In this document: one piece after another, positions 29,510 to 39,768 of the stretch
How the letters are laid out: each line of letters begins with the position of its first letter
Position numbering within the stretch: the stretch's first letter is position 1
From: Acanthosepion pharaonis
Lineage: Eukaryota > Mollusca > Cephalopoda > Sepiida > Sepiidae
Length of the DNA stretch: 64,000 nt
Assembly (NCBI GenBank): GCA_903632075.3
Contig: CAHIKZ030005577.1
Location: forward strand, 1,258,501-1,322,500
Direction of reading: 5' to 3'
Made by a program: the position numbers and the translations under genes
The notes under the pieces: model-generated
Database searches by the model: none
What the model was told of the DNA's origin: nothing
The model's input: the letters and a program-made list of their open reading frames with translations, nothing else

Positions 29510-31125
29510 AAAAAAAAAGTGATACCTAAGGTTTAAAATGAATTTTAAAAATGAAAAATCTTTCTTGAAGTTTTATTTTAGTTTTAATTGCAGGCTAACA
29601 GATTAAATTTAATATTTCCAATAAGCAAAATACTTTACTGTATTTCAAATTGAATTTACATTGATTGGAATTAACTGTTTTTCTGATAAAATTGTCTAAA
29701 TTTGCATATCTCTCAATGCAACATAATTGTCTTTACTAAAAAATCTTTCAAAAATAAAATATATTTTTCTGAAATTTTATTTAAGAAAAATTATTCGATT
29801 TAAAGTTAAATTAATCTAAATTATACAAATATTGTTAACTTTTAGTTTAAAATATCATTTTTTTAACACTGAGGTGAGTATTTTTATGATGTGTTGACAT
29901 ATCTGTCAACAAGCTGATATTTGGTAAACTAATCTGAGCAAGAAATAATAGTTGCAAAATGATGAATACAATGTAAACACTCTTTTTTTTTACCTAAAAT
30001 TCAATATTATAAATATAGTATAATGATCTATTTAAGATATTAGAATGCTTAAAATAGTTTATTGAATTTTAAGTACTTTGGCTTTATAGTCTTACATACA
30101 AATGCTTGTTTAGGAAATGTTAGAAAATTTCTAATAAATTTTAAATTTACTATGGTTGTGCTCATATTTTGTAATAATCTCATGTATGGACATCCATATT
30201 TACAAAAATCAGCATGTTCATACACACACAAAAAAATTTTTTAATTCTTTTTAAAATAATGGGGCTTGATGAATAAAATTTTTCTTTTGATGAATAATGA
30301 ATAAGAATTGTCTTCATTTTTTTTATTTAAAATAATTTATAAACTTTGAAATCTATTAAAATTCTGTATTAAATTGTAGTGGTCAAATGATATTGTTATT
30401 AAATTAAAACTGTATCTACTAATCATAAATGTAAAAGCTTACTACAATTCAGCAACCCCTAATATTTTAAAAAGAATTTTGAATCTCTTTTTTTTTTTTG
30501 TATAAATGTGCTGATAACATGACACTATCAGAAAATAATAGTTATATCTATCGTAAATTTAAAACCAAGGTACCTAAAATTCAATAAAACATTCGATTAT
30601 GGAGAATATTTTCCTAAATTTTTAAGATTACTGAGTAGTTAAAAATTACATAAAAACAGTGTTCATGTTATATTCTTCAAGTAATTTTTACAGATGTTAG
30701 ATAAACTTCCAGCTGTCAGTCACTGTTAACACCTTAAATAAACACCTACCTCTGTGTTAAAAATTCATATATTTTAAACTAGAATTAAGTAATATTTGTT
30801 TCAAATGAGGTTAATTAAACTTTAAATCAGCTAATATTGTTCAAAAGTTTCAGAATAGTATATTTCATTTTTGAATGAAAATTTACATGGTGATGGAAGA
30901 TGGCTAGATATAGCTTTAAAATCAGTGATTTTTAGCAACTTTTTTTTAAACAAAAAGAAAACTCAGCCAATTTAGTTTTGAAATACAGCAACAGTAATAT
31001 TAAATTTAATCTATTAGCTTGAAATTAAAACTAAAATAAGAGCTTCAAGCATGATTTTTCATTTTTAAAAAATCATTTTAAACCTTAGGTATCACATTTA
31101 TTTGGAGGTACCTACAAATAATGAA
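29510..31125. repeat. Large imperfect palindrome made of two L repeats
   Basis: 29,510-30,240 matches 9,230-9,960 forward (GATTAAATTTAATATTTCC, TAAAAAATCTTTCAAAAAT). 30,240-31,125 is the reverse complement of 9,220-10,160 (for example GGAGGTACCTAC at 31,104, AGCTAATATTGTTCAAAAGT, GGAGAATATTTTCCTAAATT). The arms meet tail-to-tail at about 30,240, with 0.7-0.9 kb arms. Confidence 0.65.
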
Positions 31126-31885
31126 GTGAAAATAATACATATAATAAAATGAAATTGTTTTAAGCTGCTTGTATGTTTATTGCTAGTGTTGTCATTGGCT
31201 CTCAGTAGATGAGATGAAGCATAAGATCTTGTCTCTCCCTCTTGTAGTACTCAGAAGAAGCAGCAAATCTGGGAAAGGTAAGAAAACAAGCACAATTTTT
31301 TAATAGGGAATTCACCAACTTATAGTTTAACAAGAAAATGCTTTTCTTTCTGACAAGGAAACTTAATATGAATAAACATATGTACATAAAAATACAACTA
31401 ACCAAGCTCAGTAGTAAAGAACATGCATATGTTTACAGTCATATGAAAGGCAAATGGCATAAATCAAAACAAGGTTAATGGAAATTGCATTGTAACCACA
31501 AATTGCCATAGGTTGAGACTGCTGTAACTCAGGGACTTGTTGTATAGAAGGAGTCATAAAAAATGACTTGAAAAGGCTGCCCCTCCCCCCATTTCAGCAT
31601 TTACTCTTTTCCTTTTACCCAGATATTGTTGCTGGAGAGGAAAGTGAAATTAATGAAATGTCTGTTCCAGTTTCATCCAAATTGTGTGCATGTATATTGT
31701 AATTCAGTGGCAGACCTAAAAATATTTCTACAAAATTTTAAAATAAAAACGATTTAAAAAGATAATTTATTACTGAATAATTTCCAAAAAAAGTTGAATA
31801 AAATCTTTTAATTATCTGATTATTTAGGCCTTTTTTTCTGTTTTTACCTGAATTTATTTTTTGTAGCCATTAATTTTTTAAAGTT
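31126..31885. other. Unassigned AT-rich DNA
   Basis: No gene recognised; the small minus-strand frame at 31,202-31,405 has no domain. Confidence 0.5.
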
Positions 31886-31990
31886 TTTTTTAATCATTTC
31901 ACCCCAAGCAAGGTAATAAGCCACTAAAGCCAATGGGGTTACTAAGTACCAATTGAGGAAAGGGAACAGTGTGAGGTGGACAAAAAATTA
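31886..31990 (-). mobile_element. LINE-C 3' tail scrap
   Basis: TAATCATTTCACCCCAAGCA with AGGTAATAAGCC is the complement of the LINE-C terminal tail seen at 5,824, 11,835, 35,425 and 36,780. Confidence 0.65.
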
Positions 31991-32769
31991 GCTCTTTTTT
32001 CATAATATTGATTTTATTGTTGATTCAATTACAGAGTTCATTGTATATGAATGACACTTTTTTATAGCTTATCAATGAATTGTTAGTTATTTAAATCCAA
32101 AATAATATATTTCCTTTTTATCGTCTTTCAAATGAATATAGTATGAACAATTCTTTGCAAGATAATGTTTTTTCAGCAAACATGGACCTTTGTGCCAGCA
32201 AAAAAAAAAGGTGTTTTAAAAGGATGTTTTTTCCATTGACCCCGCTGTTCTTTTAACTATATTCACTCCCTCAACAATGTTTATTTACAAGGTTATAAAT
32301 TTATTTACCGTTTATAAAGATTTATTATTTACCATTTTATAAAGAAATAAATGTGAAAAGAAATCTTTTTATTAAAAAATCTTTAGAAAATTATCAAAAT
32401 AATTAAGCCATCTACAATGCAGTGTATATTATTTATAAATAACTATGAAAACAAACTTTTTACTCATAATTTTATATCAATGAATTATAAAACAAAATTT
32501 GAATAAACATAGGATTTTCCAGATATAATTCATTTTCTCAGATAGTTCTAATTTTCCAATTTTTTAAAATAATGATCGATAAGTCCAAGGCCTGAAACTC
32601 CAGCAATTATCAGTGAACCCACTTCTCACTCATTTTAGAAAATTTTTTAAATTGCTGCTAATTAAAAAAAATGGCTTTTCACATTTATTTCTTTGTCAGT
32701 ATCAACAAAGAAGTGTGCATTAATCTGGATATCTTTATTAATATATCTTTTTTTTTCTTTCATTCACAG
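31991..32769 (+). other. Intron end and splice acceptor of ZNF-2
   Basis: AT-rich. From about 32,690 it is homologous to the ZNF-3 upstream region: GTGCATTAATCTGGATATCT and TTTATTAATATATC. A strong pyrimidine run then leads to TTCACAG ending at 32,769, the likely acceptor. The matching acceptor of ZNF-3 ends at 53,376. Confidence 0.6.
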
Positions 32770-33053
32770 ATTTTCTGGCTGTAAAAAATTTGAGATATGT
32801 AAAAATCCTCTATTATCATGATAAGTTTGAAAGATCAAAATCAAGAACATGAAAATATATGCTAAAATATTCTTTATATAAATCAGGGAATTTATATTTC
32901 CTAAAAGAGAAAATTAAAAAAAAAATACAGGCAAACACGCACTGGTGAGATTTAAGGATAATCACTTGTGCAGAAACTACATTTCATACAATATATGCAA
33001 ATAAACAACAGAGAAAAATCAAATCCTTACAGAGTGTGTTGATTTTCTTTCTT
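32770..33053 (+). other. ZNF-2 exon, 5' untranslated part
   Basis: Begins ATTTTCTGGCTG after the acceptor and is closely matched by 53,377-53,669. It contains decayed finger-like pieces (GCAAACACGCACTGGTGAGA near 32,931). Confidence 0.6.
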
Positions 33054-33953
33054 ATGGAAAGTGCATTTAGTGAAGTATATATAAAGACACTGGAGAAAAA
33101 ACATTCATGTGAGGTTTGTGGGACTGCATTTGTGATAATGTCAAAGTTAGTGCAACATATGCGAACACATACAGGTGAGAAACCATATTCTTGTGAAACA
33201 TGTGGCTCTACCTTTTCAAATAAGTCAAATTTAATGCGACATCGAAGAACCCACACTGGTGAGAAACCATATTCTTGTGAAACATGTTGCTCTTCCTTTG
33301 CACAAAAATCAAGCATGATACTGCATATGCGAACACATACTGGAGAAAGGCCGTATTCTTGTGAAGTTTGCAATTTTGCATTTGTAAAAAAGTCAGATTT
33401 AATACGCCATGTGCGAACACACACAGGTGAGAAACCGTATTCTTGTGAAATGTGTGGATTTTCTTTTGCAGAAAAGTCAACTTTGGTGCGGCATATGAGA
33501 ACACACACTGGAGAGAAGCCATATTTGTGCAAAGTGTGTGGCTCTTCTTTTACAGAGAAGGCACAGCTAGTGCAACATATGCGAACACACACTGGGGAGA
33601 AACCATATTCTTGTGAAATGTGTGACTCTACTTTTGCTGATAAATCAAATTTGGTGCGACATGTAAGAACACACACTGGAGAGAAACCATATTCTTGTGA
33701 AACATGTGGATCTTCTTTTGCACAAAAGTCAAGTTTAGTAGGCCATATGCGGACACACACTGGAGAGAAGCCTTATTCTTGTGATGTTTGCGGATTTGCA
33801 TTTATAAAAACATCACATTTAATGCGTCATATGCGAACACACACTGGGGAGAAACCGTATTCTTGTGAAATGTGTGGATTTTCTTTTGCAGGAAAATCAA
33901 CTTTGTTGCTACATATGCGAACACACGCTGGAGAGAAACCTCTATGCTTGTGA
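33054..33953 (+). CDS. ZNF-2: C2H2 zinc-finger protein, 10 fingers
   Basis: A predicted nuclear DNA-binding protein of about 299 aa. It starts at the first in-frame ATG (MESAFSEVYI); the codon at 33,036 is GTG and is not a credible start. The protein is almost entirely ten canonical CX2CX12HX3H fingers of the type YSCExCG.SF with TGEKP linkers, ending HAGEKPLCL. No accessory domain. Base-contact residues (-1,2,3,6) in order: ISKQ, NSNR, QSSL, KSDR, ESTR, EAQQ, DSNR, QSSG, KSHR, GSTL. Nearly identical to ZNF-3 apart from one extra finger (third) and an intact last finger. Downstream lie two AATAAA signals (34,224 and 34,235). The binding site is unknown. Confidence 0.92.
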   Translation: MESAFSEVYIKTLEKKHSCEVCGTAFVIMSKLVQHMRTHTGEKPYSCETCGSTFSNKSNLMRHRRTHTGEKPYSCETCCSSFAQKSSMILHMRTHTGERPYSCEVCNFAFVKKSDLIRHVRTHTGEKPYSCEMCGFSFAEKSTLVRHMRTHTGEKPYLCKVCGSSFTEKAQLVQHMRTHTGEKPYSCEMCDSTFADKSNLVRHVRTHTGEKPYSCETCGSSFAQKSSLVGHMRTHTGEKPYSCDVCGFAFIKTSHLMRHMRTHTGEKPYSCEMCGFSFAGKSTLLLHMRTHAGEKPLCL

Positions 33954-34245
33954 ATCATGTATATCTACCATTTTATTTAAATCACAGTGTTACATTTGCA
34001 AACACACTGAAGAAATGCGTTTTACTTTTGAAGCTTGTGAATTTAACATATTCATCAACATATTCAAACATAAATTGTAGAAAACCCATATGCATTGTGT
34101 GGATCTTGCTTTAAAGAGAAGATTTGAAGATCTTACTTTTTCAAAAGTGTGAAATTTATAATGGCAGACTAGCCAAGGTGTTAGCTTGTGTGATGGAATG
34201 TGATCACCTGATTATTTATATCAAATAAAAATGCAATAAAGAAAC
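33954..34245 (+). other. ZNF-2 3' untranslated region with poly(A) signals
   Basis: Contains one decayed half-finger just after the stop, then AATAAA at 34,224-34,229 and 34,235-34,240. The same pair is conserved after ZNF-3 (54,648 and 54,659). Confidence 0.6.
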
Positions 34246-34475
34246 AAACAGACAACTGTTTTGGTAATAAAAATGTCATGTGCACACTATCAGTTACTCA
34301 AGTTCAATGCTAAAGATGATAATGGCAAAGTTAAGAAATTTGCTGCCCAAGGAGAATTTGGACTCATACATGTTGATGTCCATTGAAAAGGAATTGTTAG
34401 ATGAATTGGACACAGAAGTTATTATTGGCAGATTTGAACAATCATTTAGTGAACACAAATGATTGCTCTTAATAT
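34246..34475 (+). pseudogene. hAT transposase C-terminal dimerisation remnant (ZNF-2 side)
   Basis: Frame 34,280-34,462 holds MIMAKLRNLLPKENLDSYML and MSIEKELLDELDTEVIIGRF with EQSFSEHK, the KLRN.L..E.L...M.MSIE.ELL..LD...II..F pattern of the hAT family C-terminal dimer domain. The preceding ER-SFSKLKIIK part is frameshifted. The same remnant follows ZNF-3 (54,735-54,905), so it was duplicated with the gene. Confidence 0.75.
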
Positions 34476-34799
34476 AGTAGACTGCATGCAGTGCTCACTT
34501 GTGCTTTTGAACTTTCTGTTAATGTGTAAATTATGCAGTAAACTATTGAAAAATATCAACCAATTACTTAAAATTAAAAAAAAAAATGAATTAAAAATTA
34601 AATTGTAATATTCTGTATTTACATTTGGTATATACTGTCAGAAATATGTACAGTATATGTACATTGTAATTACTAAGAAATACACATTTTTTTTCCACAA
34701 ATATCTTACTTGTCCCCTTTTTTCATATGTATTTTTAAAAATTTTATTTATTTGTTATGAAAATTAAATGATAGCATTGTGGTTGTGGGTGGACCCTGT
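34476..34799. other. Shared ZNF-2/ZNF-3 downstream flank
   Basis: AT-rich and homologous to 54,906-55,200 plus 55,988-56,020 (AAATATCAACCAATTACT, TACTAAGAAATACACATTTT, GAAAATTAAATGATAGCATT). No gene. Confidence 0.6.
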
Positions 34800-35155
34800 T
34801 TGTTTTCTGCTTACAGCCATATAGTGTTGAAACACTAGTTTCCATATGTTCAGTGAAGTTAAGCAATATTGATCCTGGTCAGTACATAGATGGGTGCTGT
34901 AAATTTGGATGTGCTTGTGGTGTAATTGGAGAGCCCAGTTCCAATTCCAGTTGGGTTCATTATATTCACTTATGCACAAATACCCTTGGGAAAGACATGA
35001 ATCCACCTCTTCTTCCCCAAGGTATGGGTTAATTAGTAAGACTTGTACAACTAAATCTTTATTATCTCCCCCCCCATTCTTACAATCTAAAATATTTTCT
35101 GGCTTTAAATAACCTGCAAAGGGTTGATAAGCCATAAAAAACAAAATCAATGAAA
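34800..35155 (+). repeat. SINE family C, full length: 5S rRNA-like head + tRNA-like body
   Basis: 5S-like head at about 34,812-34,912: ACAGCCATATAGTGTTGAAA, AGTGAAGTTAAGCAATATTG, CCTGGTCAGTACATAGATGG then GTGCTGTAAATTTGG. The order and spacing follow the 5' third, box A and box C of animal 5S rRNA. The tRNA-like body (GTAATTGGAGAGCC, B-box-like CAGTTCCAATTCCAG), CACTTATGCACAAATACCCT, GGTATGGGTTAATTAGTAAG and tail TTTTCTGGCTTTAAATAACC follow. The same SINE is present at the equivalent position beyond ZNF-3 (56,020-56,320). Confidence 0.85.
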
Positions 35156-35424
35156 CGATCTTTGTTTTCTGGCAACCAATATTTTTAGACCCTGTCTGTC
35201 ACTGCAAAGTTATTGTGACAGGTGATCACACTGGAATGAACTCATATTGTGAAAAACGTATTTTTTTTTTCACAGAAGTCATATTTCGTTCATCATACTG
35301 GAGTAAAAGAATATTTAATATGTGTACATCTTTTGTTCATAGACATTTGGAAGATTACAGGGTTAAACAAACCAGAGAGAAAAACTTGAGCAATAGTTAC
35401 ACTATCAGAATTTATATATTTTTA
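35156..35424 (+). pseudogene. Decayed zinc-finger piece
   Basis: Contains GATCACACTGGAATGAACTC with ATATTGTGAAAAACG and further on CACAGAAGTCATATTTCG with TTCATCATACTGGAGTAAAA, i.e. HTGxNSYCEK and a KSYF.HHTGVKE pattern in shifted frames. A dead finger array of the ZNF-2 type. Confidence 0.55.
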
Positions 35425-35880
35425 ATCATTTCACTCCAAGCAAGTCAATTTTAGATGCAAAGGTTTACTAAGTGTTAGGGAATATAGGAGAAAAAAAAAA
35501 CTATTAAGGTGAGAGAACAATAAAAAAAAAAGGAATTAAGAAGACAGAAGATAACGATTAATATTGAATTTAAACTTTTGAAGATCAAAGTTGACTGGGA
35601 TGCAAGAAGCTGGAAGAGAATTCTAAAAGTGTGACGAAGGAAACTGTTAGCATAGAATTTATGGTTACATCTAGTCATTTCAGTTGTACAATGATGAGAC
35701 CTTGCTACCAATCTAGTACTGACCTTCAATCCATAAAGTCTATGCATGGTATAGAAAAAGTCATCAGAATAATTACCATGAAAGTATTTATAGAAAAGGC
35801 ACAAGGAAGCTATGTTATGGCAGTGGGAAAGTGACTAAAGCCAAGATGCCAGGTCAAGACAAATAACATTGTAGATTCTT
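35425..35880 (-). mobile_element. LINE-C C-terminal fragment
   Basis: The minus-strand frame 35,804-35,475 reads LFYKYFHGNYSDDFFYTMHR, then STRLVARSHHCTTEMTRCNH and KFYANSFLRHTFRILFQLLA. This is the terminal segment after the reverse transcriptase of a CR1/Jockey-type LINE (pattern LFYxYFHG...RSHH...FxxxT..LWN.L...N.F). The tail CTTGGAGTGAAATGATTAAA is at 35,425-35,450. Fragments of the same region lie at 5,655, 11,456 and 36,775. Confidence 0.8.
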
Positions 35881-36774
35881 GTTTGAATTTTATCAAGAAT
35901 CTTTAAATATATAGCAAGAGCACCAGACCAGATGTGACAGTAAGATTCACAGCAAAGACGAATGGTAAACTTATAAATATATATTGAGTGCAAATTCACA
36001 TGGAAATGCAATTATATATTTGCAAGATGTAAGAATATTAGTTTTTCAGAGAATTAGTTGTGCATACATCTTCCTCTAATTCAATTTTATGGAACAGGAA
36101 TGCACAATAAAAATCATCACATCTAAAATTTGTAAATATTTATTATTATATCATGCAACGTATATCAGAGCGAGCACATTGTCTGAACTATTCTTGTGAA
36201 ATATATCAAATTGCAGTTTTCATGTTTTTGGTATAAATTATTGGAATTTACAATGATAAGTAATCATAATGTTCTAAATGCAGATATACATTTTCAGTAA
36301 TGTTAATTTAAAAAATTATTTTAACTACCTTTAATGCTTGGCAATGTTTATTGTTTTAAAAAGCGATGATTAGAATTGTAACAAAACCTAAAACATATGA
36401 AAGTGAACTTTTCTTTGTTCTTGAGACTTTAAAACAAAAATAATAAAAATAATGTATGGATGTTTGGACATTCCTTTTAGAGCTAAAAGACTTGACAGTA
36501 TATGAATATGATGGATTTCCGGTTGTTTGAGTTTTTAATGAGTTCATGTGACATCTTAATGACCCGTAGCTCAGCTGTAAATATAGAAGCTTCACTTGGT
36601 AGTCTAATCTGAGTGGTACTGTCCATCCAGATCTGTTGTGACCATTTTGAGATTCTAGAGACATCAATATATACAACTCAATATTTCCAATATTTGTATT
36701 TTAGTTTGGCAAACTTGCTTTGATTTATGATGTTATTTGCAGTGTTTTTGTTGCGTTGAGTTAGTTATATATAT
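35881..36774. other. Unassigned AT-rich DNA with finger-like scraps
   Basis: CTATTCTTGTGAAATATATC near 36,188 resembles a YSCE-type finger start. 36,345-36,450 matches the 18,986 and 50,908 repeat. The 106-codon minus-strand frame at 36,356-36,676 has no recognised domain. Confidence 0.45.
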
Positions 36775-37020
36775 TTTTTAATCATTTCACCCCAAGCAAG
36801 GCAATAAAGCCCTAAGATGTTACTGAATATGAGATAATTTGCAAAAAAAAAAAAATGAATGAGAGAGAACAATAAAAGAACAGAAATTAAGATGATAGAA
36901 GATAATGATTGATATTGCATTTAATTTTTTGAGAATCCAAGTTGACTGGAAAGCAAATAGCTGGAAGAGAGTTCCACAGGTAAGAAGTGCAAGAGAAGAA
37001 ACTGTTAGCATAGAAATTAC
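36775..37020 (-). mobile_element. LINE-C 3' end fragment
   Basis: Complement of TTGCTTGGGGTGAAATGATT at 36,780-36,799. The adjoining minus-strand frame (36,820-37,011) reads TCGTLFQLFAFQSTWILKKL, matching the last residues of the 35.4-35.9 kb fragment. Confidence 0.7.
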
Positions 37021-37627
37021 TCATAATATATCTTTAATTTTCAATTTTGATCTTCCATAGAGTAAAAAGTCAAACAGTTGTAAAATGAAAAAGATTCTCA
37101 TGCTTGATAATGACTGTAAAGTTTATACTTTTCAATTTTTCAAACACATCTTTATTTTATACCAACTTTATCAGCAACAGCAAATATCTGAATGAGTTTT
37201 AAAATTGTACTGAACAAATAGATGTCAATTTTTCACAAACAAGTATCTGTCATGAAATATTCCTTCCTTTGTAAAAAAAAAAAAAATACAGTATACTTTA
37301 TTAAAATTAGGTATCACCAATTGTTTACAAAAATTATTTTTGAGTTTTCTTGAATACTTAAGATTTCAGACCATCACAGTCAATATTATTTTTTTTTAAT
37401 GAGAATACCTTCAAAGATTTAGCTATACAAAAATTAGGAACATCCGAAATTCATTAGTACAAACTAACCATAAGTTAAAGTGTGTGTGTGTGCATGAGAG
37501 GAGCGGGCTGTAACTGACATAAAGAAAATGCTTCAACTTGAAAATAAAAATAAAAGATTTGATATAAAGTTCATTCATTTAAAAATAAATGCTAAAAATT
37601 CCTTATGAGAGGATATTTTATTGTCAA
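37021..37627. repeat. AT-rich DNA; empty-site paralogue of 20 kb SINE
   Basis: 37,340-37,480 matches 20,010-20,136 plus 20,440-20,500 without the SINE A insertion (CTATACAAAAATTAGGAACA at the junction). A short (GT)n run lies near 37,482-37,494. No gene. Confidence 0.6.
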
Positions 37628-38380
37628 CTAGCAGCATGGCCCAGCGTTGCCCGTGCTTGATTCAAAAATCGTACGATTCATACAGCAATCGCTATCACTT
37701 GACTTAAAATATTTTTGCCCTTCCTTGCCTTTAAAGTAGTGCCGTTTGCCGTGCTGATGTTGCTACATGCCTTACTTCTTGCCTATCTCACACTGCGAAT
37801 TTTTTCTAAGCTCTATACTAAACATTAAATCTATTATGAAAAAAGAACTAAACAAAATGAACACAAAATGATCAGCTTTAAAAAAGGACTTGTAACTGGA
37901 AAAAACCGAATGAAAAAAGAATGTTAACAACAAATACTTTTTCACACCCAACCCAGTTCTGTGGAATCAGAATCAATGTTGAGTTTAAGCAAGCGAATAG
38001 CCAATTGGAGTAAAGTGCCATGCAGATTTAAATTTTTCCCATTTGTGACAAATGCAGCGATCGATTTTTTTGCATGCTAGCATGCTAGTTAACATTCGTG
38101 TCAGTCAGTTGTTGGCTCTCACGCTGGCCAATAGAATCTTCCTGCCTATTCGTGGCAGCCAGTAGAAAATGGCCGCAAACTACATGAAAACTGCCATAGA
38201 AGTATGAAAAAATCGATTATTTCCACTATCGATGGGAGTTAGGAAATGCAAAGTCAGTCTTGGCCTTCCCTCTAACTTGGAGCATGTGCATGTAAATTTT
38301 GGTGCAAATCCATCGAAAATTGTGGCTGTGCACTCATTACACACACACACACACATCCAGCCTTTTATAGATAGAGATTA
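37628..38380 (+). repeat. Interspersed repeat H, copy 1
   Basis: Begins CTAGCAGCATGGCCCAGCGT then TGCCCGTGCTTGATTC; ends with a (CA)n run (38,339-38,354) and CCTTTTATAGATAGAGAT. A close direct copy is at 55,201-55,987. About 750 bp, non-coding. The CTAGCAG...GTTGCCCG start is like that of repeat D, so D and H may be related families. Confidence 0.8.
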
Positions 38381-39095
38381 ACTTTATAAGCAATGAGCAA
38401 GATCTGAAAGAATTTTAAAATTGTACTGTAAAAGTAGATGTTAATTTTTTCACAAATAGATATACATCAGATAATTTTTTGTTGTGGAAATAAAAACATA
38501 CAGTACAAATGGTAATCATAAGCGCGACGCAAGCCTGATCATGAAAATGAATGTGACTAGGTTGCTTTCAAGCCACAGAAATCAAATATAAACAGATGCC
38601 AACCAAATTTTCTCTGGTTTAATGATCCAAGATTGTTTTCTTGTCCAGTGTGCACAGCAAGCCAAAAAACGTCTTTATCAGCTGTTCTGAATAGTCTTTC
38701 ACTCTCTGAAAGGAATTCATTTTTTGATGGTGACTGCCTAGTGGTTTATTGGGGGGGAGCATGGTAATTCGTTTCTTGCATGATCCTAAAAGCTGGTTCT
38801 CAATGCCAATGCCAGGTGGGAGATCTCTTCAAGACAATGACAACTTCATAAAATTTGACGGTAATTTATTGACGGGAATATTACACAAACTTGTATCTTC
38901 TGCAAATCTTGGTAGCAGAATAGTGATTTTTGAGGGCTTCGTTTTTTTTTTTGTTTTTCACTTCTCACTTTATATGATAACTGTAGTATCAGTCTGTTTT
39001 TGTAGAAGATCTGCAACAATCTCATTTCCTTTGTGTCTGTGTGTCTCTTCCATCTACAGAATGTGCATGTGCTCTCATCTTGTGAGCAACAGAGA
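38381..39095. other. Unassigned DNA
   Basis: No gene recognised. The frame 38,749-39,117 begins with TTG and has no domain; its first ATG is at 38,761. A G run lies at 38,751-38,757. Confidence 0.45.
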
Positions 39096-39768
39096 TTTTC
39101 TTAACACCTCGTTCTGAGATCTTTCCTTCAAAGCCAAATGCATCATCAGTTTATATAAGTGATCTTCCCTGGGAACTCCATATCCCATTTTGGCATTGAT
39201 GTATGTAAAAATTTCCACTTTCTGGATTATGTAAATGTGTCCATTCTCTCTAAAAAAAAACATGACCACAGCAAAAACAACATTTCTTCAACTTTTAATG
39301 AGAAATACCTTATGGGTTAACATTGTAGTATTAAGAATTTATCCCTCTCTATTTCTTCTTGGAAAACCATGTCAATATTTTTCCTTATTAGGGAAAGGAA
39401 ACCACCTCTAAGAAATTCCAAAGTTAATGACTTTTCACCAAATTTATTCAGGGTCCAATTCTGAGTCCATCATCAATTCCATTTTCTATATTTGATGTAA
39501 TTTTAATTCTCTGTTTCTTTTTATTCCTCAGGGAGTTTTTGCAATTTATTTCTAATTTCTAATCATCTCAAATCACCATTTTGCATTCACAAGCAACTAA
39601 CCATCAAACTAGGACAAGTGCCCTGTTACAATACTGCACGGGAAGTAATTGGGTACATTGAGGAAAATTTAGTCTTACCAAAGACAAATGAATTCTACTT
39701 GGTTTATTTTATGTTCAAATCTTCCCAGAGACTTCTCCAAACAAATTTTATGGCTTTGAATTATTCAG
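39096..39768 (+). repeat. Repeat F, copy 2
   Basis: Matches 19,430-19,990 and 41,330-41,820 (TTGATGTATGTAAAAATTTC, TAGTATTAAGAATTTATCCC, CACCAAATTTATTCAGGGTC, CAAATCACCATTTTGCATTC). It ends close to the start of the minisatellite. Confidence 0.75.

Noticed and set aside
32984..33760. 258-codon frame on the minus strand opposite ZNF-2, and similar ones opposite ZNF-1 and ZNF-3 (13,500-13,982; 53,802-54,317)
   Set aside because: Their periodic composition (GFSPVCVR... every 28 codons) is simply the complement of repeated TGEKPYSC zinc-finger codons; no ATG context, no domain. Shadows of the sense genes.
35215..35454. 79-codon frame as a small gene
   Set aside because: Its finger-like words (HTGxNSYCEK) occur in shifted frames with lost cysteines and histidines: a dead zinc-finger fragment.
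36356..36676. 106-codon minus-strand frame as LINE or gene
   Set aside because: No motif identifiable; part overlaps an AT-rich repeat shared with 18.99 and 50.9 kb.
38749..39117. 122-codon open frame as a gene
   Set aside because: Begins with TTG, has no recognised domain, ends in hydrophobic low-complexity sequence and overlaps repeat F at its end.
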